The notes under the pieces are model-generated. The model was not told the DNA's origin. It did no database searches and worked only from the letters and a program-made list of their open reading frames with translations. Below are positions 1 through 6,668 of a stretch of 64,000 bases of DNA, piece after piece (positions within the stretch are counted from its first letter, which is position 1; the number at the start of each line of letters is the position of its first letter). Both the position numbers and the translations under genes were made by a program. This DNA comes from Sphingobacteriales bacterium (lineage in GTDB: Bacteria; Bacteroidota; Bacteroidia; Sphingobacteriales; Sphingobacteriaceae), in assembly GCA_004293485.1 (NCBI GenBank), contig RDYW01000045.1:24129-88128 (forward strand), read 5' to 3'.

Positions 1-2
1 CG

Positions 3-362
3 AGCCTTAGCCCACAAAAAAATAATATAGTAGCACCACAAAACTCACACGTAAAACACCAACATAGTAATATTGAAACTATTTTAATTACTTTCCCTGA
101 CGAGATAGATGTTGAAAGCTTACAACACCGCCTTTTTGTTTTTTTAATGATACAAGCCAAAGATGTTTACCGTATAAAAGCTGTTATAAACAGTTGCGCC
201 GATAACCACAAGGTAATTTTACAAAGCGTAGGTAAAAGTGTAGCCTTAACCAATGGGCAACTTTGGGGCGTTGAAAAAAGAATGAATAAAATTGTAATTA
301 TTGGTAAAAATATAAAAATGTTAAGCCTCGAAAAACTTTTTAAAGAACATATTGCTGCCTAA
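3..362 (+). CDS. C-terminal part of a CobW-type (G3E) GTPase, 5' truncated by window edge
   Basis: The reading frame is open from base 3 and ends at a TAA at 360-362. An internal ATG at 147 would cut the domain in half, so this is the 3' end of a longer gene. The 119 visible residues look like a CobW C-terminal domain: a strand and helix followed by DVYRIKAVI, VILQSVGKSVAL and NKIVIIGKNI. They are preceded by a linker with scattered His (SHVKHQHS) typical of metal-handling G3E GTPases. The GTPase half lies outside the window. The family delivers Zn, Co or Ni using GTP hydrolysis. The next gene, lgt, starts 10 bases downstream, so they are probably co-transcribed. It is distinct from the complete CobW protein at 4654-5841. 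Confidence 0.8.
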   Translation, partial: SLSPQKNNIVAPQNSHVKHQHSNIETILITFPDEIDVESLQHRLFVFLMIQAKDVYRIKAVINSCADNHKVILQSVGKSVALTNGQLWGVEKRMNKIVIIGKNIKMLSLEKLFKEHIAA

Positions 363-372
363 ATACCCCCCA

Positions 373-1212
373 ATGAACTTTTTACAAATTACTTGGAACC
401 CAAATCCCAATTTAATTGATTTTGGGTTTATAGTCATAAAATACTATTCGGTGTGTTTTATGTTGGCTTTTGCGGCAAGCTATGTAGTTGTAAAACAAAA
501 TACCGAATATAAAACAAACCCATTATTATTAGATAGTTTAACCATTTATGTTTTTTTAGGCACATTGTTAGGGGCTAGGTTAGGGCATTGTTTATTTTAC
601 GATTTCGATTATTTTAGCCAACACCCACTAGAAATTTTATTGCCTGTAACTTTCGAACCCGAATTTAAATTTACAGGCTTTAGTGGTTTGGCCAGCCACG
701 GTGGCGGTACAGGCATATTAATTAGCCTTTTATTGTTTAGCAAAAAACACAAAATTAAACCTTGGGTATTAATAGATCAGATTGCATTAGTAGTGCCTTT
801 GGCTGGTTTTTTTATCAGAATGGGTAACCTAATGAATTCCGAAATTATAGGTAAACCAACCAATGTAAGTTGGGCTTTTGTATTTGTAAATGAAGATTAT
901 TTACCCCGCCACCCAGCACAGTTGTACGAAGCCATCGCTTATTTATTAATTTTTGTTTTGCTTTACTATGCCATAAAAAAATGGCCTAAACCAGCTGGTT
1001 TTTATTTTGGTTTGTGCATTACGCTTATTTTTATAGTTCGTTTTTTTGTGGAATTTATAAAAGAAAACCAAGCTGATTTTGAAAGTACAATGCCCATAAA
1101 TATGGGTCAAATTTTAAGCTTCCCTTTTATTGTTGTAGGTGTGGTAATTATGTGCCTTAAATTTTATCCCAAAAATAATTCTCAAAATGAATATGAAAAT
1201 CCAAAAAATTAA
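373..1212 (+). CDS. lgt: Prolipoprotein diacylglyceryl transferase
   Basis: Inner-membrane enzyme that moves diacylglycerol from phosphatidylglycerol to the lipobox cysteine of prolipoproteins. The 279-residue protein is polytopic. It carries HGGGTGILI (catalytic His region), the Lgt signature RMGNLMNSEIIGKPT and HPAQLYEA. I chose the ATG at 373, not the in-frame TTG at 352, because the product then starts MNFLQITWNP as expected for the family and does not overlap the GTPase. It sits between a CobW GTPase and a MerC-like protein. Its placement in a metal operon with a lipoprotein nearby may be chance or functional. Identity is secure; the operon link is inferred. Confidence 0.95.
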   Translation: MNFLQITWNPNPNLIDFGFIVIKYYSVCFMLAFAASYVVVKQNTEYKTNPLLLDSLTIYVFLGTLLGARLGHCLFYDFDYFSQHPLEILLPVTFEPEFKFTGFSGLASHGGGTGILISLLLFSKKHKIKPWVLIDQIALVVPLAGFFIRMGNLMNSEIIGKPTNVSWAFVFVNEDYLPRHPAQLYEAIAYLLIFVLLYYAIKKWPKPAGFYFGLCITLIFIVRFFVEFIKENQADFESTMPINMGQILSFPFIVVGVVIMCLKFYPKNNSQNEYENPKN

Positions 1213-1594
1213 TTTGCAGCTAGATGGTATAGGTATGCTTGCATCAACGCTTTGTGCCATACACTGCGTTTTTGTACCTTTGCTTTTAAGCACATTACCG
1301 CTTTGGGGAATTGGTTTTTTGGCCAACCAATGGGTAGAGGTTGTAATGATAATAGTTTCTTTGTTTTTAGGCTCGGTATCGTTAGGTGCAAATTTTTTTA
1401 ACCATCGTAAAATACTGCCTTTACTAATTTTGTTGATTGGATTTGGATTAATTGCCCTAGGTGATTTTTGCGGTAACGATAATTTAGAACCTATATTTGT
1501 ACCTTTAGGCGGTTTTACAATTTCTATTTCACATCTAATAAACTGGCGTTATGTGCGTTTATTAAACCAAAAACATTTACATAAAACACTATAA
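1187..1594 (+). CDS. MerC-like membrane protein
   Basis: A 135-residue protein with about four predicted membrane helices. Near the N-terminus it has the motif LCAIHCVFVP, the paired cysteines (about 24 and 28) that define the MerC domain. MerC proteins carry thiol-bound metal (Hg in mer operons) across the inner membrane. No merA, merP or merT is seen here, and the neighbours are CobW GTPases and a Zur-type regulator. A zinc or other divalent-metal role is therefore more likely than mercury resistance. The start overlaps lgt by 26 bases. A second ATG at 1193 would remove two residues. The tail is His-bearing (KHLHK). Function is inferred from domain and context. Confidence 0.8.
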   Translation: MNMKIQKINLQLDGIGMLASTLCAIHCVFVPLLLSTLPLWGIGFLANQWVEVVMIIVSLFLGSVSLGANFFNHRKILPLLILLIGFGLIALGDFCGNDNLEPIFVPLGGFTISISHLINWRYVRLLNQKHLHKTL

Positions 1595-1613
1595 AACCAA
1601 TATATTTACGGCT

Positions 1614-2240
1614 ATGGTAAAAGTTAATTCTCTTTCGCATAGTTTTGGCAACAATACCCATTTATCTTTCCCCGATTGGGAGATTAAATCTGGAGAGCAA
1701 TATTTGTTTTTAGGCAATTCGGGCAGTGGTAAAACTACTTTAATTCATATTTTAACAGGCTTGTTAAATCCCCAAAAGGGGAAAATATGGATAAACAATA
1801 CTGATATTTACGCCTTAACCCCATCAAAATTAGATAGTTTTAGAGGCAAAAACATTGGATTAATATTTCAGCAAGCACACCTTATAAAAAGTTTAAACGT
1901 TTTTCAAAATTTAAGCATAGCCCAAAGTTTTGCTGGCTTAAAGCCCGATAAACAGCGTATTAACCAAGTATTAGATGTGTTACAAATACTATCTAAAGCC
2001 AACAATTACCCGCACCAGCTTAGCCAAGGGCAAGCACAAAGGGTGGCCATTGCAAGGGCGGTAATAAATAAACCTGCATTGTTAGTTGCGGATGAGCCTA
2101 CATCCAGCCTCGATGATGAAAATGCGGAAATTGTGCTGCAACTATTAAAAAATTTATCACAAGCCAATGGTTCCACTTTAATTATTGCCACCCACGATGC
2201 TAGGTTAAAACCATCTTTTACTAACCAATACGTACTATAA
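1614..2240 (+). CDS. ABC transporter ATP-binding protein (LolD/MacB-type)
   Basis: A 208-residue ATPase with Walker A GNSGSGKTTL (about residue 34), Q-loop IFQQ, signature LSQGQAQRVAIARA, Walker B LLVADEPT and an H-loop ATHD. The short length, and the LolD-like spacing with the permease directly after it, place it in the MacB/LolD/FtsE class that drives FtsX-type permeases. These act on periplasmic or membrane substrates by mechanotransmission more often than by classical transport. The stop codon is immediately followed by the permease ATG at 2241. The substrate is unknown. The metal-locus context suggests a metal, metallophore or lipoprotein cargo. Confidence 0.9.
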   Translation: MVKVNSLSHSFGNNTHLSFPDWEIKSGEQYLFLGNSGSGKTTLIHILTGLLNPQKGKIWINNTDIYALTPSKLDSFRGKNIGLIFQQAHLIKSLNVFQNLSIAQSFAGLKPDKQRINQVLDVLQILSKANNYPHQLSQGQAQRVAIARAVINKPALLVADEPTSSLDDENAEIVLQLLKNLSQANGSTLIIATHDARLKPSFTNQYVL

Positions 2241-3446
2241 ATGAATGTTATAAGTATAAGTTTTAAAAGTTTAATGGCCAATAAGTTATCGGCTTTTTTA
2301 AATATCTTGTTAATAGCATTTGGGGTAAGTATATTAACCATTTTGCTGTTGGTAAGCAACCAAATACAAAATAAGTTAGAAAACAACGCCCGTGGAATTG
2401 ATGCCGTGGTAGGTGCAAAAGGCAGTCCGTTACAATTAATTTTAAGCAGCATTTATTATATTGATTTCCCCACGGGCAATATACCCTTAAAAGCTGCCAA
2501 CGAATTGGCCAAAAACCGAATGGTAAAACTTGCAGTGCCACTTGCCTTGGGCGATAATTTTAACGGTTACCGCATTGCTGGTACCAATAGCAGTTTTATA
2601 AAATTATACAATTTAAAACTGGCCGATGGTAAATTTTGGGATAAAGATTTTGAGGTTACGCTTGGCGCAGATGTTGCCAAAACACAAAAACTAAAAATTG
2701 GAGATATATTTTTTGGCGCACACGGCCTAGCCGATAATAGCGATATGCACAAAAGCCACGCCTACAAAGTGGCAGGTATTTTAACCCCTAATGCCAATGT
2801 AACCGACCAATTGGTAATTACAAATATAGCCAGCGTATGGAAAATGCATCAACACGAAGACGAACACGAAGCCGAAAACCCGCTGCCCCAAAGCCCGCAG
2901 CCCGAGGCAGAAATAACCTCCTTACTTATCAAATACAAATCGCCCATATCGGTTATACTATTTCCTAAATTGGTAAACGAAACTACAAACCTACAGGCCG
3001 CATCGCCAGCCATAGAAAGTACCCGTTTGTTTTCTTTAATAGGCGTGGGAGTAGATACACTGCAATATTTTGCGATTTTGATTATGGTAATTTCGGTGGT
3101 AAGTGTTTTTATAAGTTTGTTTAACTCGCTAAAACAGCGCAAATACGATTTAGCCATTATGCGTACAATGGGTGCATCAAAAACTAAAATTTTTTTAATA
3201 GTAATTTTAGAAGGCTTTTTTTTATCGCTTTTAGGTACGTTATTAGGTTGGTTTTTGGGGCATTTGGTTTTGCAGTATTTGGGCAGTTTGCAAGATGCTG
3301 GGCAATCAAAACTAACAGGTTTTATATTTTTAACACAAGAGTTTTATTTGATTTTGGTGGGATTGTGTACTGGAATTTTTGCCGCCACACTACCAGCTAT
3401 CGCAGCGTATAGGGTTAATATCTCTAAAATATTGAGTACCAACTAA
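2241..3446 (+). CDS. FtsX/MacB-type ABC permease with His-rich extracytoplasmic loop
   Basis: A 401-residue permease: one N-terminal membrane helix (about 20-42), a large extracytoplasmic domain, then three C-terminal helices with the FtsX-like segment YDLAIMRTMGAS before the second one. The soluble domain holds two His groups. H161, H170 and H173 lie in GAHGLADNSDMHKSHAY. H203, H205 and H209 lie in KMHQHEDEHEAE, an acidic stretch that looks like a metal-capture loop. FtsX-type ABC systems linked to zinc are known from other bacteria (Zrg of Vibrio, from memory), which fits the CobW and Zur neighbours. No periplasmic binding protein is adjacent. A metal substrate is inference; the fold assignment is firm. 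Confidence 0.85.
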   Translation: MNVISISFKSLMANKLSAFLNILLIAFGVSILTILLLVSNQIQNKLENNARGIDAVVGAKGSPLQLILSSIYYIDFPTGNIPLKAANELAKNRMVKLAVPLALGDNFNGYRIAGTNSSFIKLYNLKLADGKFWDKDFEVTLGADVAKTQKLKIGDIFFGAHGLADNSDMHKSHAYKVAGILTPNANVTDQLVITNIASVWKMHQHEDEHEAENPLPQSPQPEAEITSLLIKYKSPISVILFPKLVNETTNLQAASPAIESTRLFSLIGVGVDTLQYFAILIMVISVVSVFISLFNSLKQRKYDLAIMRTMGASKTKIFLIVILEGFFLSLLGTLLGWFLGHLVLQYLGSLQDAGQSKLTGFIFLTQEFYLILVGLCTGIFAATLPAIAAYRVNISKILSTN

Positions 3447-3478
3447 ATTTTAGCTGCTACATTTTACGATAATAGTTT

Positions 3479-3510
3479 AAAAAAAAACTGCTTTTAAAGC
3501 GGTTTTTTTT
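3479..3510. terminator. Bidirectional rho-independent terminator
   Basis: AACTGCTTT and AAAGCGGTT form a hairpin with A and T tracts on both sides. It sits between the convergent ABC permease (+) and His-rich lipoprotein (-) genes, so it can serve both. Confidence 0.75.
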
Positions 3511-3997
3511 ATTTCAACTTATCTTCTACTTTAATTTTATTGTCTTGCTGCAGTATTATTTTATGGTCGGTTTCTATTTTTTTATGGTCGGCCATAAGCA
3601 TTTCATCATCTTCAAGCATTTTTTTATGTTCGGCGATAATTTCTTCATCGGGTGTGTTACCGTCGGCGTGTTTTTTCTCTAGCAATTCGTGTGCTGCTAT
3701 TAAAGCCGAATGTTTTTCGATTAACAAAGTATGTGATTGCAATATTTTTTCGTGTACCGCTTCTATTTTATTATGCGCACTCGTATCGGCCTCTTCTAAA
3801 GCATTGTGTTTTGTAATAAAAGCTGCGTGTTCAGCTTCCATTGCTGTATGTGCATCTTCCAATATTTTATGGTCGGTTTCAATTTTTGCATGCTCGGCAT
3901 TCAATTCTTTTTCTAGTGCTGCATTTTTTTGGTTGCAAGCTGCAAAAAATAATGAGGTTGTTAACCCAAGTGCTATAATTAGTGTTTTAGTTTTCAT
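3509..3997 (-). CDS. Lipoprotein with heptad-spaced histidines (putative metal-binding coiled coil)
   Basis: I chose the ATG at 3997 over the one at 4012. It gives a 162-residue protein with a clean signal peptide and the lipobox LFFAAC; the lipidated Cys is residue 21. The mature part is all-helical and charged. It has 14 His at residues 36, 43, 50, 57, 64, 75, 82, 89, 96, 103, 110, 124, 138 and 145, so the spacing is 7 almost throughout, with one 11 and two 14. Most repeats read H-x-x-[ILMF]-x-x-x, placing His at one core position and a hydrophobic residue at the other. IETDHKI occurs near both ends. I recognise no named family. Location in the metal locus and a Zur-like operator at its promoter suggest periplasmic or outer-membrane zinc binding. 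Confidence 0.8.
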   Translation of the reverse strand: MKTKTLIIALGLTTSLFFAACNQKNAALEKELNAEHAKIETDHKILEDAHTAMEAEHAAFITKHNALEEADTSAHNKIEAVHEKILQSHTLLIEKHSALIAAHELLEKKHADGNTPDEEIIAEHKKMLEDDEMLMADHKKIETDHKIILQQDNKIKVEDKLK

Positions 3998-4009
3998 AAT
4001 TTTTTTTAA

Positions 4010-4038
4010 CAAATTTAGGTAAAAAAACTTAAACGCAA
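4010..4038 (-). promoter_or_regulatory. Predicted promoter of the His-rich lipoprotein
   Basis: On the minus strand, TTG (4036-4038) is followed by 18 bases and then TAAATTTG (4010-4017). This is a perfect match to the Bacteroidota pattern TTG-N17-20-TAnnTTTG. The TTG lies inside the palindrome at 4034-4048, so a bound repressor would block it. Confidence 0.65.
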
Positions 4039-4048
4039 CAATGTTGAA
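4034..4048. promoter_or_regulatory. Putative Zur-type operator A
   Basis: CGCAACAATGTTGAA has a perfect 11-base palindrome core, CAACA-A-TGTTG, and matches TGCAACAATGTTGCA at 13 of 15 positions. It covers the -33 element of the His-rich lipoprotein promoter. Assignment to the Fur/Zur protein at 6014 is inference from proximity and from two more copies nearby. Confidence 0.6.
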
Positions 4049-4072
4049 TTATATTTTACAAAATGTTATGTT

Positions 4073-4087
4073 TGCAACATTGTAGCA
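4073..4087. promoter_or_regulatory. Putative Zur-type operator B
   Basis: TGCAACATTGTAGCA differs from the perfect palindrome TGCAACATTGTTGCA at one position. It lies 21 bases upstream of the ATG at 4108 and begins at the G of a TTTG (4071-4074) that could be the -33 element for that small gene. Its centre is 39 bases from that of operator A. Confidence 0.6.
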
Positions 4088-4107
4088 TTAACTTAAATAT
4101 ATTAAAA

Positions 4108-4314
4108 ATGATACCACAAACATTTGAACAATGGGCAAATTGCATCGCTAACGATTGTAAAATAAAACTTACACAAGAATTTGCCCAACAACGTTTAGCT
4201 GTATATGAAAACAAACAATCCAAAGAAACTCAAAACTTTATTACACTATACGGCTCGCAACATTTAGTAAATGTTGTTTTATGGTTAAACCAAATTAACA
4301 ATAGTTTTAATTAA
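4108..4314 (+). CDS. Small 68-residue protein of unknown function in the metal locus
   Basis: I do not recognise a named family. The ATG at 4108 is preferred over the in-frame ATG at 4063, because the longer version would place operator B inside the coding region. The product starts MIPQTFEQWANCIANDCKI, with two Cys five residues apart (C12, C17). It continues as a mixed polar helix with no signal peptide or membrane segment, so it is probably cytosolic. It is transcribed divergently from the His-rich lipoprotein across a promoter region with two Zur-like operators. That context makes a zinc-starvation protein likely. Confidence 0.65.
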   Translation: MIPQTFEQWANCIANDCKIKLTQEFAQQRLAVYENKQSKETQNFITLYGSQHLVNVVLWLNQINNSFN

Positions 4315-4385
4315 TTAATAACCTGAATTCGATTTTATATTTTTTTTCAAAATACATTAAATCAAGAGTTTATCACGATTTTAGA

Positions 4386-4526
4386 GCGTTAACGATTGAG
4401 GCGGCTCGCCTGCTGGCCGGCAGGCATCCTTTTTATCAATTGCCCCCGACTTTAGTCGGGGATGCAATTGATAAAAGATACTTGCCTGCTTGGCAAGTAG
4501 GCAGCCGAAAGCGTGTTAAAACGCCC
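4386..4526 (+). repeat. Dispersed structured repeat, copy 1
   Basis: This non-coding stretch between the small gene and the CobW GTPase starts GCGTTAACGATTGAGGCGGC and ends AGCGTGTTAAAACGCCC. Between these are nested hairpins: GCCTGC-TGGCC-GGCAGGC, then ATCAATTGC paired with GCAATTGAT enclosing CCCCGACtttaGTCGGGG, then CTTGCC-TGCTT-GGCAAG. The flanking words CATCCTTTTT and AAAAGATA recur in copies at 31453, 49861 and 54414. Apart from operator C, nothing else is seen in the 4315-4653 gap. Confidence 0.75.
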
Positions 4527-4597
4527 AAATTATTGCTAAACTGTAACTCCGAGTTTTTATTAATCGAACTCAGGTTAATAAGTAATTCAAACAATAA

Positions 4598-4612
4598 TGC
4601 AATATAGTTGCA
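4598..4612. promoter_or_regulatory. Putative Zur-type operator C
   Basis: TGCAATATAGTTGCA has perfect TGCAA/TTGCA arms and matches the consensus of operators A and B at 13 of 15 positions. It contains the TTG of the promoter predicted at 4608-4637 in front of the complete CobW GTPase gene. Confidence 0.65.
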
Positions 4613-4637
4613 TTTAAAAATCATTAAGTTATCTTTA
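4608..4637 (+). promoter_or_regulatory. Predicted promoter of the CobW-type GTPase
   Basis: TTG at 4608-4610, 19 bases, then TATCTTTA at 4630-4637, which is one base off TAnnTTTG. The start codon follows at 4654. The -33 part is covered by operator C. Confidence 0.5.
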
Positions 4638-4653
4638 CCACAAAAATTAAACT

Positions 4654-5841
4654 ATGCAATTAAAAAAACTTCCAGTAACCGTATTGAGCGGGTTTTTAGG
4701 AACAGGTAAAACCACACTTTTAAATCATATACTACATAATAAGCAAAACCTACGTGTTGCGGTAATTGTAAACGATATGAGCGAGGTAAATATTGATGCT
4801 CAATTAATTAAAAACGAGGGGACACTATCGCGTACCGAAGAAAAATTAGTGGAAATGAGCAATGGTTGTATTTGTTGCACCTTGCGTGAAGATTTAATGA
4901 TTGAGGTAGAAAAATTGGCCAAAGAAAACCGATTTGATTATTTGTTGATAGAAAGTACGGGCATATCGGAACCTATACCCGTAGCGCAAACTTTCACTTT
5001 CGTGGATGATGAAAAAAGCATCGACCTATCGAGGTTTAGCTATGTAGATACGATGGTTACTGTAGTAGATTGCTTTAATTTTTTTAAAGATTTTGGTACA
5101 GATGAACGCCTGCAAGACCGTAACCTAACCGAAACAATGGAGGATACCCGCACCATTGTAAACCTACTTACGGACCAAATAGAGTTTGCCAACGTGATAG
5201 TTTTAAACAAAACCGATTTGGTGCAACGTGGCGATGTAAAACTTTTAAAAGCATTAATTAATAAACTAAACCCCGATGCAAAAATTATAGAAAGTGAGTT
5301 TTCTAAAATAGATTGCAAGCAGATATTAAACACAGGCTTGTTCGATTTTGAAACGGCATCAAACTCGGCAGGGTGGATAAAAGAATTAAACGAAGAGCAT
5401 ACACCCGAAACTGAGGAATACGGCATAGGTTCGATGGTGTTTAGAAACAATCGCCCTTTTCATCCCGCTAGGTTTACCAAGTTTTTAAACGATGATTTTC
5501 CTAACAATATTATTCGTAGCAAAGGCTTGTTTTGGATGGCCAATGCGCCCGATAATGCCGTAAATTTTTCGCAGGCTGGTGGCTCATCTCGTATGGAAAG
5601 TGCAGGTGTGTGGTGGGCAAGTATGCCTTTTGAAGAACGCATTACTTACCAAGATTTTGTAGAAAATAAAGATTATATTGAAAAAAAATGGACAAAAGAT
5701 TTTGGCGACCGTGTAAACGAATTGGTTTTTATTGCCCAAGATTTAGATAAAGATGATTTGCAAAAACAATTAGAAACTTGTTTAATAACCGATGATGAAG
5801 TGTTGCTTTACCGTAGCGGGCATAGGTTTGATGAAGTGTAA
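4654..5841 (+). CDS. CobW-type (G3E) GTPase, putative zinc chaperone
   Basis: A complete 395-residue G3E GTPase. Walker A is GFLGTGKTT (residues 13-21). The family metal motif CICC lies at 72-75 and ESTGISEP at about 100-107. The guanine-specificity motif NKTD is near residue 190, and a CobW C-terminal domain ends in RSGHRFDEV. The CxCC cysteines bind the metal that couples to GTP hydrolysis in CobW, YciC and ZNG1-type proteins. Members controlled by Zur supply zinc to essential enzymes during starvation. The promoter carries a Zur-like palindrome and the next gene encodes a Fur/Zur regulator, which strongly favours zinc over cobalt. It is acting alone here, with no cobalamin genes nearby. 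Confidence 0.9.
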   Translation: MQLKKLPVTVLSGFLGTGKTTLLNHILHNKQNLRVAVIVNDMSEVNIDAQLIKNEGTLSRTEEKLVEMSNGCICCTLREDLMIEVEKLAKENRFDYLLIESTGISEPIPVAQTFTFVDDEKSIDLSRFSYVDTMVTVVDCFNFFKDFGTDERLQDRNLTETMEDTRTIVNLLTDQIEFANVIVLNKTDLVQRGDVKLLKALINKLNPDAKIIESEFSKIDCKQILNTGLFDFETASNSAGWIKELNEEHTPETEEYGIGSMVFRNNRPFHPARFTKFLNDDFPNNIIRSKGLFWMANAPDNAVNFSQAGGSSRMESAGVWWASMPFEERITYQDFVENKDYIEKKWTKDFGDRVNELVFIAQDLDKDDLQKQLETCLITDDEVLLYRSGHRFDEV

Positions 5842-5925
5842 AACATTTACTTATTTTTTAAAATTTTACAGTTTTAAATAAAAAGTTAAACGTTTATATT
5901 TTTGGGTTTATGTGTTAATTTGTGA

Positions 5926-5958
5926 AGCTTGCTACCTTAATTTAGCGAGCTTTTGCTT
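5926..5958 (+). terminator. Probable terminator after the CobW GTPase
   Basis: AGCTTGCTA and TAGCGAGCT pair (one G-T) around a short loop and are followed by TTTTGCTTTTT. It separates the GTPase gene from the regulator gene, so these two are probably transcribed independently. Confidence 0.6.
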
Positions 5959-6013
5959 TTTAAAATCAATATCTTTTTTAAAATTAATTAATCATTATTT
6001 GTAGTTTTACCCT

Positions 6014-6451
6014 ATGCAAGCCAACCCGCAACACAACCAACTATTAGTTAAACATAACCTTAAAATAACCACACCACGGTTAAGTGTATTAGCGGTTTTA
6101 ACCACTAGAGAAATGGCAACATCGCAGCCCGATTTAGAACAATTACTGGGTAGCAAAATAGATAGGGTTACGCTGTACCGCACCCTTAGTACATTTGAAA
6201 AAAAAGGGATTTTACATAAAGTTATGGGGGCTAATGGCACATTAAATTATGCCCTATGTTCCGGTGCTTGTACCCAACATAACCACCACGACAAGCATGT
6301 ACATTTTAATTGCACCTTATGTTTAAATGTTTACTGTTTAGATAAACTTCAAATTCCGCAGCTACAAATTCCAGATGGTTTTACAACAAAAAAAATAGAT
6401 TTAATGGTAAGTGGCGTTTGCCATAAATGTAATAACGCTGATAGTAAATAA
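6014..6451 (+). CDS. zur: Fur-family metalloregulator, probably Zur
   Basis: A 145-residue Fur-family repressor: an N-terminal winged helix (KITTPRLSVLAVL, DRVTLYRTLSTFEKKG) and a C-terminal dimerisation domain. The sensory His cluster is HNHHDKHVH (residues 89-97). Two CxxC pairs, C100/C103 and C136/C139, form the structural zinc site. The family includes Fur, Zur, Mur and PerR. Zur is preferred because the locus holds two CobW GTPases, a MerC-like protein and His-rich extracytoplasmic proteins but no iron-uptake genes. It is likely the protein that binds the three palindromes at 4034, 4073 and 4598. No such palindrome precedes its own gene. Confidence 0.75.
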   Translation: MQANPQHNQLLVKHNLKITTPRLSVLAVLTTREMATSQPDLEQLLGSKIDRVTLYRTLSTFEKKGILHKVMGANGTLNYALCSGACTQHNHHDKHVHFNCTLCLNVYCLDKLQIPQLQIPDGFTTKKIDLMVSGVCHKCNNADSK

Positions 6452-6546
6452 ATATAAATTTATTAACTTCATTTTTTATGAATTAAAGCCATTATAAGGC
6501 TAATTTTACATAAAAACAGCGCTTAAACTTGTTTATAAATTAAATT

Positions 6547-6583
6547 ATTAAACTTTATAAATCAGTAATTTATAAAGTTTAAT
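6547..6583. repeat. Perfect AT-only inverted repeat
   Basis: Two 16-base arms, ATTAAACTTTATAAAT and its exact complement, surround the loop CAGTA. It lies in the 217-base gap between zur and the large metalloprotease-like gene. It could end zur transcription or act in the 5' region of the next gene. No T tract follows. Confidence 0.6.
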
Positions 6584-6668
6584 TTAATAATAAATTTATA
6601 TAAAATTTAATTTTAAGTATAACAATTGCTAAATAAATTAGTTTGTTTAGGTAAAACCATAAAATTAT

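Noticed and set aside
3540..4022. 160-residue plus-strand frame opposite the His-rich lipoprotein
   Set aside because: It is Ser/Cys-rich because it reads the antisense of His/Glu/Lys codons. The minus frame has a signal peptide, lipobox and perfect heptads.
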